Source of the DNA: JBJKPP01 sp046706145
GTDB lineage: Bacteria > Bacteroidota > Ignavibacteria > Ignavibacteriales > Ignavibacteriaceae
Direction of reading: 5' to 3'
Length of the DNA stretch: 17,549 nucleotides
NCBI GenBank assembly: GCA_046706145.1
Contig: JBJKPP010000091.1
Span: 1-17,549 of the forward strand
The number at the start of each line of letters is the position of its first letter. Within the stretch, counting starts at the first letter, position 1. A model generated the notes under the pieces. The model was not told the DNA's origin. It saw only the letters and a program-made list of their open reading frames with translations, and searched no databases. The translations under genes and the position numbers were made by a program. Positions 1 through 6,872 of the stretch are shown here, one piece after another.

Positions 1-581
1 TCAAGAATTGCCATATCAAATTCCATATGGTGGTCTTGAATTTCAAGATAGAAATCATCTCCAAAAATGTCCTTAAATTCTGAGGCAATTCTTTTTGCCT
101 TATCAAATTCTTTATTAATTAGAGGGACAGAAACTGGGCCACTAACGCATGCTGAAGTACAAACTAACCCTTCACTATGTTCTCTCAGGACTTCGAAGTC
201 TATTCTTGGTTTGTAATAAAAACCTTCTGTGTGACCGATTGTAGAAAGCTTTGATAAATTCTTGTAGCCAGTTTTATTTTTAGCAAGAAGTACTAAATGA
301 TTATAATGCTTACTCTTTTTTCTTCCATTACCACCGACTGTTCCCCTATCAGAGCGCTTACCGTCAATAACAATGTAAGCCTCCATTCCGATGATTGGCT
401 TTATTCCTTCTTTCTTGGCTTTCCTATAAAATTCTGCAGCTCCATACATAACACCGTGGTCTGTTAAGGCAACTGCGTGCATATCGTTTTTCTTTGCAGC
501 GGCAACTAAATCGTCAACAGTGCAAGCGCCATCTTGCAGGCTGTAATGCGAATGATTATGAAGGTGAATAAAATCTGACAT
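1..581 (-). CDS. dnaE: DNA polymerase III subunit alpha, N-terminal part (PHP domain), cut by window edge
   Basis: Catalytic alpha subunit of the replicative DNA polymerase. Only the first 193 codons are visible; the frame is open to base 1 and the protein should be over 1,100 residues. The visible part is the PHP domain. It opens MSDFIHLHNHSHYS with the HxH metal motif (H6, H8), then SLQDGA, ALTDHG (D41, H42), GMEAYI (E67) and NHLVLLAKN (H95). Further on are YYKPRID near 122-128 and YLEIQDHH near 178-185. These metal-ligand positions are kept, as in Thermus-type DnaE and unlike E. coli DnaE, where several are lost. The start is the only ATG placed before the conserved HLH motif; upstream there is only a weak AGG about 10 bases away. 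It lies 100 bp downstream of dut, with two AT-rich hairpins between. Identification is firm; exonuclease activity is inferred. Confidence 0.95.
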   Translation of the reverse strand, partial: MSDFIHLHNHSHYSLQDGACTVDDLVAAAKKNDMHAVALTDHGVMYGAAEFYRKAKKEGIKPIIGMEAYIVIDGKRSDRGTVGGNGRKKSKHYNHLVLLAKNKTGYKNLSKLSTIGHTEGFYYKPRIDFEVLREHSEGLVCTSACVSGPVSVPLINKEFDKAKRIASEFKDIFGDDFYLEIQDHHMEFDMAIL

Positions 582-598
582 GATAAAAACCTAAAACA

Positions 599-622
599 AA
601 AACTTTATCTAAATAAAGTTTT
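599..622. repeat. Perfect 10-bp inverted repeat upstream of dnaE
   Basis: Arms aaaactttat (599-608) and ataaagtttt (613-622) pair perfectly around a 4-base loop, ctaa. On the minus strand the right-hand flank is T-rich (TTTTTGTTTT), so the element looks like a weak AU-rich terminator or a leader hairpin 18 bases before the dnaE start. Only two G:C-type pairings are possible in total, so a strong intrinsic terminator is unlikely. Confidence 0.5.
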
Positions 623-635
623 CAAAAACAAAATA

Positions 636-658
636 ATTATTAGAAGAGTTCTAATAAT
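636..658. repeat. Perfect 10-bp inverted repeat downstream of dut
   Basis: Arms attattagaa (636-645) and ttctaataat (649-658) are exact reverse complements around a 3-base loop. On the minus strand the stem follows the dut stop by 23 bases and is followed by TATTTTGTTTTTG. It could be an AU-rich terminator or an mRNA 3'-end stabiliser for dut. The stem has a single G:C pair, so function is uncertain. Confidence 0.5.
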
Positions 659-681
659 ATAAATAAAAATTAAAAACCTTT

Positions 682-1140
682 TTACTCTTTCCCTGTATGC
701 CCAAAACCGCCATCGTTTCTTACAGAAACTTCCAGGTCATCTGATTCTATTAATTGGGCACTATAAACTTTTGAAATTACTAATTGAGCAATTCTTTCGC
801 CGCGTTTGACAAAATAATCTTTTTCACCAAGATTTATTAAAATAATTTTAACTTCACCGCGGTAGTCAGAATCAATTGTTCCAGGAGAATTAAGAACACC
901 TATTCCATGCTTCAAAGCTAATCCACTCCTGGGACGTACCTGAATTTCGAATCCATGTGGAATTTCAAAAGAAATATTTGTGGGAACCAAAACAATCTTA
1001 CCTTTTTCAAGCTTAACCTCATCATTTACAGCAGCCCTAATATCTAACCCCGAACTGCCTTTTGTAGCATATGATGGAAGAGGAATATCTTCAAACTCTC
1101 CACTTAATCTTTTTATTTTAATCGGAACATTTTCTGTCAT
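682..1140 (-). CDS. dut: dUTP diphosphatase (trimeric dUTPase)
   Basis: Hydrolyses dUTP to dUMP and pyrophosphate in the cytoplasm. This keeps uracil out of DNA and feeds thymidylate synthesis. The 152-residue length matches bacterial homotrimeric dUTPases, and all five family motifs are present. Motif 1 is SSGLDIRA (29-36), motif 2 RPRSGLALKHGI (69-80) and motif 3 SPGTIDSDYRGE (85-96), with the catalytic Asp at D90 and the uracil-stacking Tyr at Y93. Motif 4 is GERIAQLVI (114-122), and the glycine-rich C-terminal arm RNDGGFGHTG (141-150) closes over the active site. Its ATG overlaps the TGA of the upstream flippase (ATGA), so translation is probably coupled. Dut next to dnaE is a plausible nucleotide/replication pairing; the link to a flippase looks like operon packing rather than shared function. 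Confidence 0.97.
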   Translation of the reverse strand: MTENVPIKIKRLSGEFEDIPLPSYATKGSSGLDIRAAVNDEVKLEKGKIVLVPTNISFEIPHGFEIQVRPRSGLALKHGIGVLNSPGTIDSDYRGEVKIILINLGEKDYFVKRGERIAQLVISKVYSAQLIESDDLEVSVRNDGGFGHTGKE

Positions 1141-2612
1141 TTTGTGTTAACAAGATTTAACCGCTTAAAAGCTTTTTCTTTAATAAATTGTAATTCTCTT
1201 CTTTCAAAAACAAAAGCTGCAATGAATACTATATAAGCTAAGAACAGAATTATTCTGTAAGTCAGCAGCAAATGGTCAGTGTACAATAGATAATAATAGA
1301 TAAAACAAATTACAAAAATTGCGAGAAATATTTTAATCACTTTTGCATATTCATAATTAATTTTATAGAATTTTTGCGTGACTATTAAATATCCAAAAGC
1401 AAGAACAACGTAACTTGCAAAAGTTGCAAATGCTGCGCCCATTAACCCATACCCTGGAATTAACAGGAAATTAAGACCAATGTTTACTGCTGCTCCAGTT
1501 CCTGTAATTATCGGGACATAAATACTTTTTTCTTTAATATAAATACCTGCAGAAAATACGACATAGAGTCCGTAGAATAAATAAGCAATTAGTACAATTG
1601 GAACAATTTGTAGTCCGCCCCAATAAGGTGATGCAATAAGTGAACGACCGAAGATTTTAAACTTGACAATATCATCTATGAAAAGCGACAGGAAAACAAC
1701 GATAACACCGCCTACAATGGAAAACAAAGTTAAAATTTTAGAAAATAAATCTTTGGCATCTTTTTCATCTGCATTTTGCAAGAAAAACGGCTGCCAGGCA
1801 TATTGAAACATTATCACAACTAGCAGCATAAAAACACCTAGTTTGTAACATGCATTATATACCCCTACAGTTTTCAAGTCTGTTAAGTAAGTCATTATCG
1901 GTTTATCAACAACTTGAATGAGCATTGCTGCTATGCTTGCCGGGAAAAATGGCAAACCGAATCTTAGTAGTTTCTTTATTAAAGGAACATGAATTCTTAC
2001 TCTAAGATATTTATTAATTGTGGGGAATAGAAGAATTAGGGATGTGAGTGTTCCCAACAAATTACTAATAAAGATTGCCTCAATTCCCATCTTGTATTTT
2101 AGGATTAGAAGGAGGTTAAAAACAACATTTACAACTATATTAAGGAGTTTAAAAATTGCAAATTTTGTTGCTTTTCTTTCAAGACGTAATTTGAGAAATG
2201 GTATAACGCTCGCCGTATCAATGAATAATATCCCAGAGGAATATATTATCAGCTTTGAATAACTTACAGGTACTTCCAAAAATTTTAAGATGGTAACTCT
2301 TTCAAGTATTATTAAGACTGAAATGATAACCCCGGTGAAAAGCAGGCATAGAAATGGAGTTGAAAAATTATCTTTATCATTGCCAACTTCAACTTTGGAG
2401 GCGTACTTTAGAAACGCAGCATCCATTCCATAAACGAAAATAATATTGAAAATACCAATAAAGGCATAGATGTTAGAATATACTCCGAAGTCTGCTCTTA
2501 CAAATACATGAGTATAGAAAGGAACTAACAAAAAAGTCAGAAATCTTCCAACCATCGTGCTTACACCATAGACGGCCGTTTCTTTTGTCAGTTGTTTTAT
2601 TTTATCAAGCAT
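1137..2612 (-). CDS. Oligosaccharide flippase family protein (Wzx/MOP superfamily)
   Basis: Predicted inner-membrane flippase that moves polyprenyl-diphosphate-linked oligosaccharides from the cytoplasmic to the periplasmic face. The 491-residue sequence is hydrophobic throughout, with about 12-14 membrane segments. It opens with a RfbX/MATE-like N-terminus (KETAVYGVSTMVGRFLTFLLVPFYT, split here as KETAVYGVSTMVGRF then LTFLLVPFYT), followed by DFGVYSNIYAFIGIFNII. A second half near residues 210-330 has a loop, LRFGLPFFPASIAAM, typical of the polysaccharide synthesis C-terminal region. The very C-terminus is basic and likely cytoplasmic. It is the natural exporter for the glycan made by genes at 4106-13883, but it is separated from them by accA, a terminator and a thioesterase gene. 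No Wzy polymerase accompanies it. The start is ATG without a recognisable ribosome-binding site. Family assignment is strong; the substrate is unknown. Confidence 0.85.
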   Translation of the reverse strand: MLDKIKQLTKETAVYGVSTMVGRFLTFLLVPFYTHVFVRADFGVYSNIYAFIGIFNIIFVYGMDAAFLKYASKVEVGNDKDNFSTPFLCLLFTGVIISVLIILERVTILKFLEVPVSYSKLIIYSSGILFIDTASVIPFLKLRLERKATKFAIFKLLNIVVNVVFNLLLILKYKMGIEAIFISNLLGTLTSLILLFPTINKYLRVRIHVPLIKKLLRFGLPFFPASIAAMLIQVVDKPIMTYLTDLKTVGVYNACYKLGVFMLLVVIMFQYAWQPFFLQNADEKDAKDLFSKILTLFSIVGGVIVVFLSLFIDDIVKFKIFGRSLIASPYWGGLQIVPIVLIAYLFYGLYVVFSAGIYIKEKSIYVPIITGTGAAVNIGLNFLLIPGYGLMGAAFATFASYVVLAFGYLIVTQKFYKINYEYAKVIKIFLAIFVICFIYYYLLYTDHLLLTYRIILFLAYIVFIAAFVFERRELQFIKEKAFKRLNLVNTK

Positions 2613-2658
2613 TAAATCAATTGGTTAGAAATGAAATAAAGAGTTGAAGAAAACATAA

Positions 2659-3075
2659 TTATTGTTTATCAAAAAAAGATTTAAGAGCGTCCTGAAAAAA
2701 TTCCGGTGTCCTAACAACTTTGTTTGACATAATATTCAGAAAAACATGTTTGGTAAAACCTTCTGCTACAACCTGATCAGTTTCTTTTCTTTTAATGGAA
2801 TAATCTATCTGAATTTTTAGCTTCGGTAATTCATTAACATTGGCCTCAACCAAAAGTATGTCGTCATAATAAGCAGGGTTTTTGTATTTCACAAATGCTT
2901 CTAAAAGAGGAAGTAAATACCCTTTAGCCTCGATAGTCTTGTAAGCCAAACCATAATGCCGCATCATTTCCGCCCTCCCCACTTCAAAATACTCCAGATA
3001 TTTTCCATTATACACATAATGCATTTGGTCTGTATCAGCATAACGAACTCTAATCTCAGTAGTGTGTTTAAGCAT
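2659..3075 (-). CDS. Acyl-CoA thioesterase, YbgC/4HBT hotdog family
   Basis: Predicted cytoplasmic hotdog-fold enzyme hydrolysing acyl-CoA (or acyl-ACP) thioesters. The 138 residues match the usual family length. The N-terminus carries the signature VRYADTDQMHYVYNGKYLEY (10-29); the likely catalytic Asp is D16 and the region is followed by FEVGRAEMMR on the long helix. The usual Gly-Val after DTDQM is His-Tyr here, as is common in Bacteroidota-type homologues. The gene begins only 31 bases after the accA terminator stem and ends 46 bases before the flippase start. That makes it the first gene of the thioesterase-flippase-dut group. Its position behind accA hints at fatty-acid metabolism. It is not next to tol-pal genes, so I do not name it ybgC. 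No clear ribosome-binding site precedes the ATG. Confidence 0.88.
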   Translation of the reverse strand: MLKHTTEIRVRYADTDQMHYVYNGKYLEYFEVGRAEMMRHYGLAYKTIEAKGYLLPLLEAFVKYKNPAYYDDILLVEANVNELPKLKIQIDYSIKRKETDQVVAEGFTKHVFLNIMSNKVVRTPEFFQDALKSFFDKQ

Positions 3076-3099
3076 TATGTAATTAAAATCTTAAGAATA

Positions 3100-3126
3100 T
3101 AAAAAAATCCCGAATAATTCGGGATA
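3100..3126 (-). terminator. Intrinsic (rho-independent) terminator after accA
   Basis: On the minus strand an 8-bp perfect stem, ATCCCGAA / TTCGGGAT, with a 3-base loop (arms at 3118-3125 and 3107-3114) is followed directly by a run of seven Ts (3107-3101). It sits 27 bases after the accA stop codon. The stem is the most GC-rich short palindrome seen in any gap of this window. It should end the long glycan-accA transcript before the thioesterase gene. Confidence 0.88.
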
Positions 3127-3152
3127 TTAAAAAATCTAAAGTAAAGAAAATT

Positions 3153-4103
3153 TTACTCTGCAAATGCACCCATCTTGCCAAACTTTTCCAGTCTAGAATC
3201 AACCAACTTGTCCGCTTTAATCTTTGACAAGAAAGCTAATTCCTCTTTGAGAGCAGATTTGAGAATCGCAGCAGCTTCTTTATAATCTCTGTGTGCTCCA
3301 CCCATTGGTTCAGGGACTATTTTATCAATCAACTTCTGCTCCAATAAATCCTGAGCTGTCAGTTTTAATGCTTCTGCAGCTTGTTCTTTATAATCCCAGC
3401 TTCTCCAAAGAATGCTCGAACATGATTCGGGACTAATAACAGAATACCAGCAATTCTCCAACATCAGAATTCTATCGCCAACCCCAATACCCAAAGCTCC
3501 TCCGCTGGCCCCTTCTCCAATAATAACCACAATGATAGGAACTTTAAGTCTGCTCATCTCAAACAAATTTTTTGCGATAGCTTCCGCTTGTCCCCTTTCT
3601 TCGGCCTCTATACCAGGAGCCGCACCGGGGGTATCAACCAAAGTAATTACAGGCCTATTGAACTTTTCAGCCAGTTTCATCAAACGTAGGGCTTTTCTAT
3701 AACCTTCCGGATTAGCCATTCCAAAATTTCTGTAAATATTTGACTTGGTGTCTCTTCCTTTTTGATGACCTAATATGATTACTTTATATTCATCAATTTC
3801 TGCAAGACCACCAACAATAGCTTTATCATCCTTAAATAATCTATCACCGTGCAATTCTACAAAATTGTTCGTCATCAAATAGATATAGTCTAACGTATAT
3901 GGCCTATCGGGATGCCGCGCAAGCTGTACTCTTTGCCATCTTGTTAAATCTTTGTACAAATCTTCCTTTAATTTTTTAACCCTCCCTTCAATTTTCTTAA
4001 TTTCCTTATCAATATCAAGGTTGTCGGAATATTTCCTCATCTCATCTAATTTTGCTTCCAGTTCATATATAGGTTTTTCAAATTCCAGGATTGTTTTTGC
4101 CAT
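3153..4103 (-). CDS. accA: Acetyl-CoA carboxylase carboxyltransferase subunit alpha
   Basis: With AccD it forms the carboxyltransferase that moves CO2 from carboxybiotin to acetyl-CoA, giving malonyl-CoA for fatty-acid synthesis. The 316 residues match the usual size (E. coli 319). A helical N-terminal segment (about 1-60, ending WQRVQLARHPDRPYTLDYI) leads into the crotonase-like core. Recognisable pieces are FVELHGDRLF (81-90), the KGRDTKSNIYRNFGM region (115-129), VDTPGAAPG (156-164), the oxyanion/CoA-site GEGASGGALG (196-205) and SPESCSSILWR (224-234). The ATG lies two bases after the stop of the upstream glycosyltransferase fusion and has a good AGGA seven bases ahead. AccA is thus probably co-transcribed with the glycan genes, and its transcript ends at the hairpin at 3100-3126. 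Visibly more GC-rich than the glycan genes. Confidence 0.97.
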   Translation of the reverse strand: MAKTILEFEKPIYELEAKLDEMRKYSDNLDIDKEIKKIEGRVKKLKEDLYKDLTRWQRVQLARHPDRPYTLDYIYLMTNNFVELHGDRLFKDDKAIVGGLAEIDEYKVIILGHQKGRDTKSNIYRNFGMANPEGYRKALRLMKLAEKFNRPVITLVDTPGAAPGIEAEERGQAEAIAKNLFEMSRLKVPIIVVIIGEGASGGALGIGVGDRILMLENCWYSVISPESCSSILWRSWDYKEQAAEALKLTAQDLLEQKLIDKIVPEPMGGAHRDYKEAAAILKSALKEELAFLSKIKADKLVDSRLEKFGKMGAFAE

Positions 4104-4105
4104 GA

Positions 4106-6076
4106 TTAATTCCTATCTGACCAAAATTTATTTATAGTTTTGCCCAAGATCTCCAAATCCAGCCAAATACTTTGATTCTTAGCATAAAAAATATTTAGTT
4201 TTTCCTGTTCCTCTTCACTGCCACCCTCAGTAAACCAAAAACCTGTTAATCCTCTCTTTCCCAAAAACATTTTTTCTTTCCCAGCGTTTTCAGGTGGGCC
4301 AACAAAACTTACCTTGTTTCTAATTACAGAAGGAACTCCAAGAATGAACTTTTTGAAATCAGACGTTTGTTTTTTGGTTAAATATATGAAAGGATAAATA
4401 AAAAACAAAGCAACCAAAGCCAGTACTAAATCAAAAGTTCTTTTAATAAATCGCATGCTTAATTTGGATACGTTAAATTGAATATCAATTAGTGAAAGGT
4501 CATCAAGTACAAGAACGGATTTTTTCCCAACAAGAAAATCTAAATTATTACCTATTAATTTGAATTCAACATTTTCATTATGATTTTCTGAAACTATTGA
4601 CATCATCCTTGTATATGAAACCTCATCAGGAATAAATATGACCTCTCTGATTTTCTTTTCATTGATAACCTTGCCGATATTATCCAAACTTCCAACTACT
4701 TCTAACCCATTCACACGATTTCCTACTTCAGCGTTTGTAGTACCGATTAACCCACTAATCATATGATAATCACTTGGCTTAGATTGAATTTTCTTTGCAA
4801 CCTGAACAGTAGATTCTTTGGTTCCAACTAACAATGTTCTTCTCGCAGATAATTGCTGAACTTTACCTACCCCTGTAAACAGTTTAACAAACATTCTCCA
4901 AAAAGAAGCAACGCAAAGAAACAAGGTATAAGATATTATAATTACTGCCCTGCTATAAGCATATTGTTTAAAGAAATAGGTTATAGCAGAAAGGAATACA
5001 AAACCAGCTAATACTGCACCTATGTTCTTCAGTACCGAAAGCTTAGAGGTTTTGTATAATCCCAGTGAAGACGACACTAAAACTTGCAGAAAAGCGGGAA
5101 CAAAATAAACAATGAAATACACTTCACTAGGGAAACCATACCAGCGTGCAAAAAGTCCATAAATTCTTTCCCCAGCGAACAAGGATAAATCGAAAAATAT
5201 AAAATCTAAGAAGACGAAAAGAAGTGTATACCTTATTCTTCCAAGAAAAGCAAAAAGCTTCCTAAAAACAATTGCCCCTCTTAATATTAACTCTACCAAA
5301 AAAGATGTTGAGAGATGTTTCTTAACAAACAAGTGCATAGCATCATAGAAATACTTTGTTTCATCGATGCTGCTTCGTCTTGTGCTTTCTCCCTTGTAGT
5401 GAATAATCTGTGTTTCGTGGAAATAAAATACTTTATAACCAACTTTCTGGATTCTGTAACATAAATCTAAATCTTCACCATACATATAAAAATCTTCATC
5501 AAAACCACCAATCTTATCGTAAACCTCCCTGCGGAGCATCATAAATGAACCGGAAACTGCATCTACTTCATAGGTTTCATCTTCATTTAGGTACGTGAGA
5601 TTATATCTGGCAAACAATCTGCTATTAGGAAAGATTGTACTTAAACCAGAGACTTTACAAAAAGATGTCCATGGTCCAGGAAAACCTCTTCGGCATGCGA
5701 GTTGTAAAGTTCCATCTGGGTTTAGAATTTTACACCCAACTAAACCAGCATCAGGAGTTTTATTACAGAAATCCATTACCTTTAGAAAAGTATCCTCACT
5801 AACAATTGTGTCTGGATTTAGTAATAATATAAAATTCCCCTTGGAGATTCTTAAGCCGATGTTATTAGCTCTGCCAAAACCTACATTTTCTTTGTTTTCG
5901 ACTAAGATAGCTTCCCGAAATTTTTCTTTTATAAATTCAACACTTCCATCATCAGAAGCGTTATCAATTATTATTACTTCGTGAGAAACATTTTTTGCGG
6001 CTTTTTGAATAGAATAAAGAAGATTCTGAAGAAATTCTTTTACGTTATAATTTACTATGATTATGGATAAATCCAT
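4106..6076 (-). CDS. GT2 glycosyltransferase fused to membrane/phosphotransferase-like module lacking its catalytic core
   Basis: This is a 656-residue fusion. Residues 1-260 are a GT2 (WbbL/rhamnosyltransferase-like) domain: IIIVNYN (5-11), IIIDNASDD (35-43), the metal/nucleotide motif NPDT (87-90) and GEDLDLC (200-206). Residues about 283-400 hold roughly four membrane segments. Residues 413-540 resemble the Rossmann-like CoA-binding region of WbaP/WcaJ-type polyprenyl-phosphate sugar phosphotransferases (RRTLLVGTKES, VVGSLDNIGKVI, IREVIFIPDE). Residues 541-656 keep pieces of the phosphotransferase domain: the FIKRTFDL membrane hairpin, VSFVGPPE for GPRPE, GLTG and SIWLDLEILGKTI. The KFRSM segment and Asp-Glu dyad are absent: the hairpin-to-GPPE distance is about 50 residues against about 109 in the intact paralogue at 6873-8285. 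The GT2 part is probably active and the rest likely a membrane dock. Two bases separate it from accA. Confidence 0.85.
   Translation of the reverse strand: MDLSIIIVNYNVKEFLQNLLYSIQKAAKNVSHEVIIIDNASDDGSVEFIKEKFREAILVENKENVGFGRANNIGLRISKGNFILLLNPDTIVSEDTFLKVMDFCNKTPDAGLVGCKILNPDGTLQLACRRGFPGPWTSFCKVSGLSTIFPNSRLFARYNLTYLNEDETYEVDAVSGSFMMLRREVYDKIGGFDEDFYMYGEDLDLCYRIQKVGYKVFYFHETQIIHYKGESTRRSSIDETKYFYDAMHLFVKKHLSTSFLVELILRGAIVFRKLFAFLGRIRYTLLFVFLDFIFFDLSLFAGERIYGLFARWYGFPSEVYFIVYFVPAFLQVLVSSSLGLYKTSKLSVLKNIGAVLAGFVFLSAITYFFKQYAYSRAVIIISYTLFLCVASFWRMFVKLFTGVGKVQQLSARRTLLVGTKESTVQVAKKIQSKPSDYHMISGLIGTTNAEVGNRVNGLEVVGSLDNIGKVINEKKIREVIFIPDEVSYTRMMSIVSENHNENVEFKLIGNNLDFLVGKKSVLVLDDLSLIDIQFNVSKLSMRFIKRTFDLVLALVALFFIYPFIYLTKKQTSDFKKFILGVPSVIRNKVSFVGPPENAGKEKMFLGKRGLTGFWFTEGGSEEEQEKLNIFYAKNQSIWLDLEILGKTINKFWSDRN
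4111..4114 (-). promoter_or_regulatory. Shine-Dalgarno site of accA
   Basis: AGGA with seven bases to the accA ATG, in the context ATAGGAATTAATC-ATG. It lies inside the last codons of the upstream glycosyltransferase fusion. It is notable because most starts in the window have no clear site; an almost identical leader precedes the gene starting at 16369. Confidence 0.7.
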
Positions 6077-6137
6077 CCTTTAAACTCAATATTTTACGAG
6101 TATCAACAACCTGCATCTACTCTATGCTGTTATTCTG

Positions 6138-6857
6138 TTAAAGCGTTCCCAATATACTTCTAATTCTTAATTTCCAAACCATTAATACCGCCTCACGAAC
6201 AATTTTTTTGGACATCTTCGATTTTCCTCTTGTCCTATCTACAAAAATTATTGGTATCTCAGCTATTCTGAAACCTTTTTTCCACGCTTTAAAATTTATT
6301 TCAATTTGGAAAGCATACCCGTTAGATTTAATTTTATCCAGACTTATTGATTCCAAAACTGCTCTCCGATAACATTTAAATCCACCTGTGGCGTCTTTAA
6401 GCGGGAGCCCTGTAACTACCCTTGTATAATAATTGGCAAAATAACTTAGAAGCAATCTCCTAATAGGCCAGTTAACCACGTTAACCCCAGCGATGTACCT
6501 GCTGCCGATTAACAAGTCATGATTTTCAATGGATTTCAAGAAATTTTTTATCTCCTTTGGATCGTGAGAATAATCGGCATCCATTTCAAATATTAATTCA
6601 TAATCTCTGGCCAGCGCGAATTTGAAACCTTCTACATATGCTGTGCCTAAGCCCATCTTCTTTTCCCTTTTAATCAAGCTTATCCTGTCGGAAGATCTCT
6701 GAAGATCTTCAACATATTGCCACGTTCCGTCTGGCGAATTATCATCCACTATTAGCACATCTACATTTCTATATCTACCAATAATATCGGGAATCAACGT
6801 CTTGATGTTTTCTAATTCGTTGTACGTAGGTACTATGACCAATGATTTTTGTGGCAT
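6138..6857 (-). CDS. Polyprenol-monophosphate sugar synthase (Dpm1-like GT2)
   Basis: Predicted to transfer mannose or a related sugar from a nucleotide donor to polyprenyl phosphate, giving a donor for periplasmic glycosylation. The 239 residues match soluble Dpm1-type enzymes and lack the C-terminal membrane segments of GtrB/ArnC types. Visible motifs are VIVPTYNELENI (7-18), IVDDNSPDGT (36-45), MGLGTAYVEGF (68-78) and the metal-binding DAD at 93-95 within EMDADYSHDP. Next come IGSRYIAG (117-124), KDATGGFKCYRR (154-165) and FVDRTRGKSKMS (205-216). It lies 15 bases after the phosphotransferase gene and 61 bases before the GT2 fusion. Its product could serve the glycan pathway or a separate protein O-glycosylation route. 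The sugar cannot be told from sequence. Confidence 0.9.
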   Translation of the reverse strand: MPQKSLVIVPTYNELENIKTLIPDIIGRYRNVDVLIVDDNSPDGTWQYVEDLQRSSDRISLIKREKKMGLGTAYVEGFKFALARDYELIFEMDADYSHDPKEIKNFLKSIENHDLLIGSRYIAGVNVVNWPIRRLLLSYFANYYTRVVTGLPLKDATGGFKCYRRAVLESISLDKIKSNGYAFQIEINFKAWKKGFRIAEIPIIFVDRTRGKSKMSKKIVREAVLMVWKLRIRSILGTL

Positions 6858-6872
6858 GTTTAATCTTGTTTT

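Noticed and set aside
2020..2262. Plus-strand open frame of 80 codons
   Set aside because: It lies wholly inside the flippase gene on the other strand, has no family signature, and reflects AT-rich antisense sequence.
5595..5984. Plus-strand open frame of 129 codons
   Set aside because: Antisense to the GT2 domain with conserved motifs NPDT and DNASDD; the antisense reading shows no recognisable domain.
6077..6137. Possible terminator in the 61-bp gap before the GT2 fusion
   Set aside because: Only a 4-bp GCAT/ATGC pairing is visible and no T-run follows on the minus strand.
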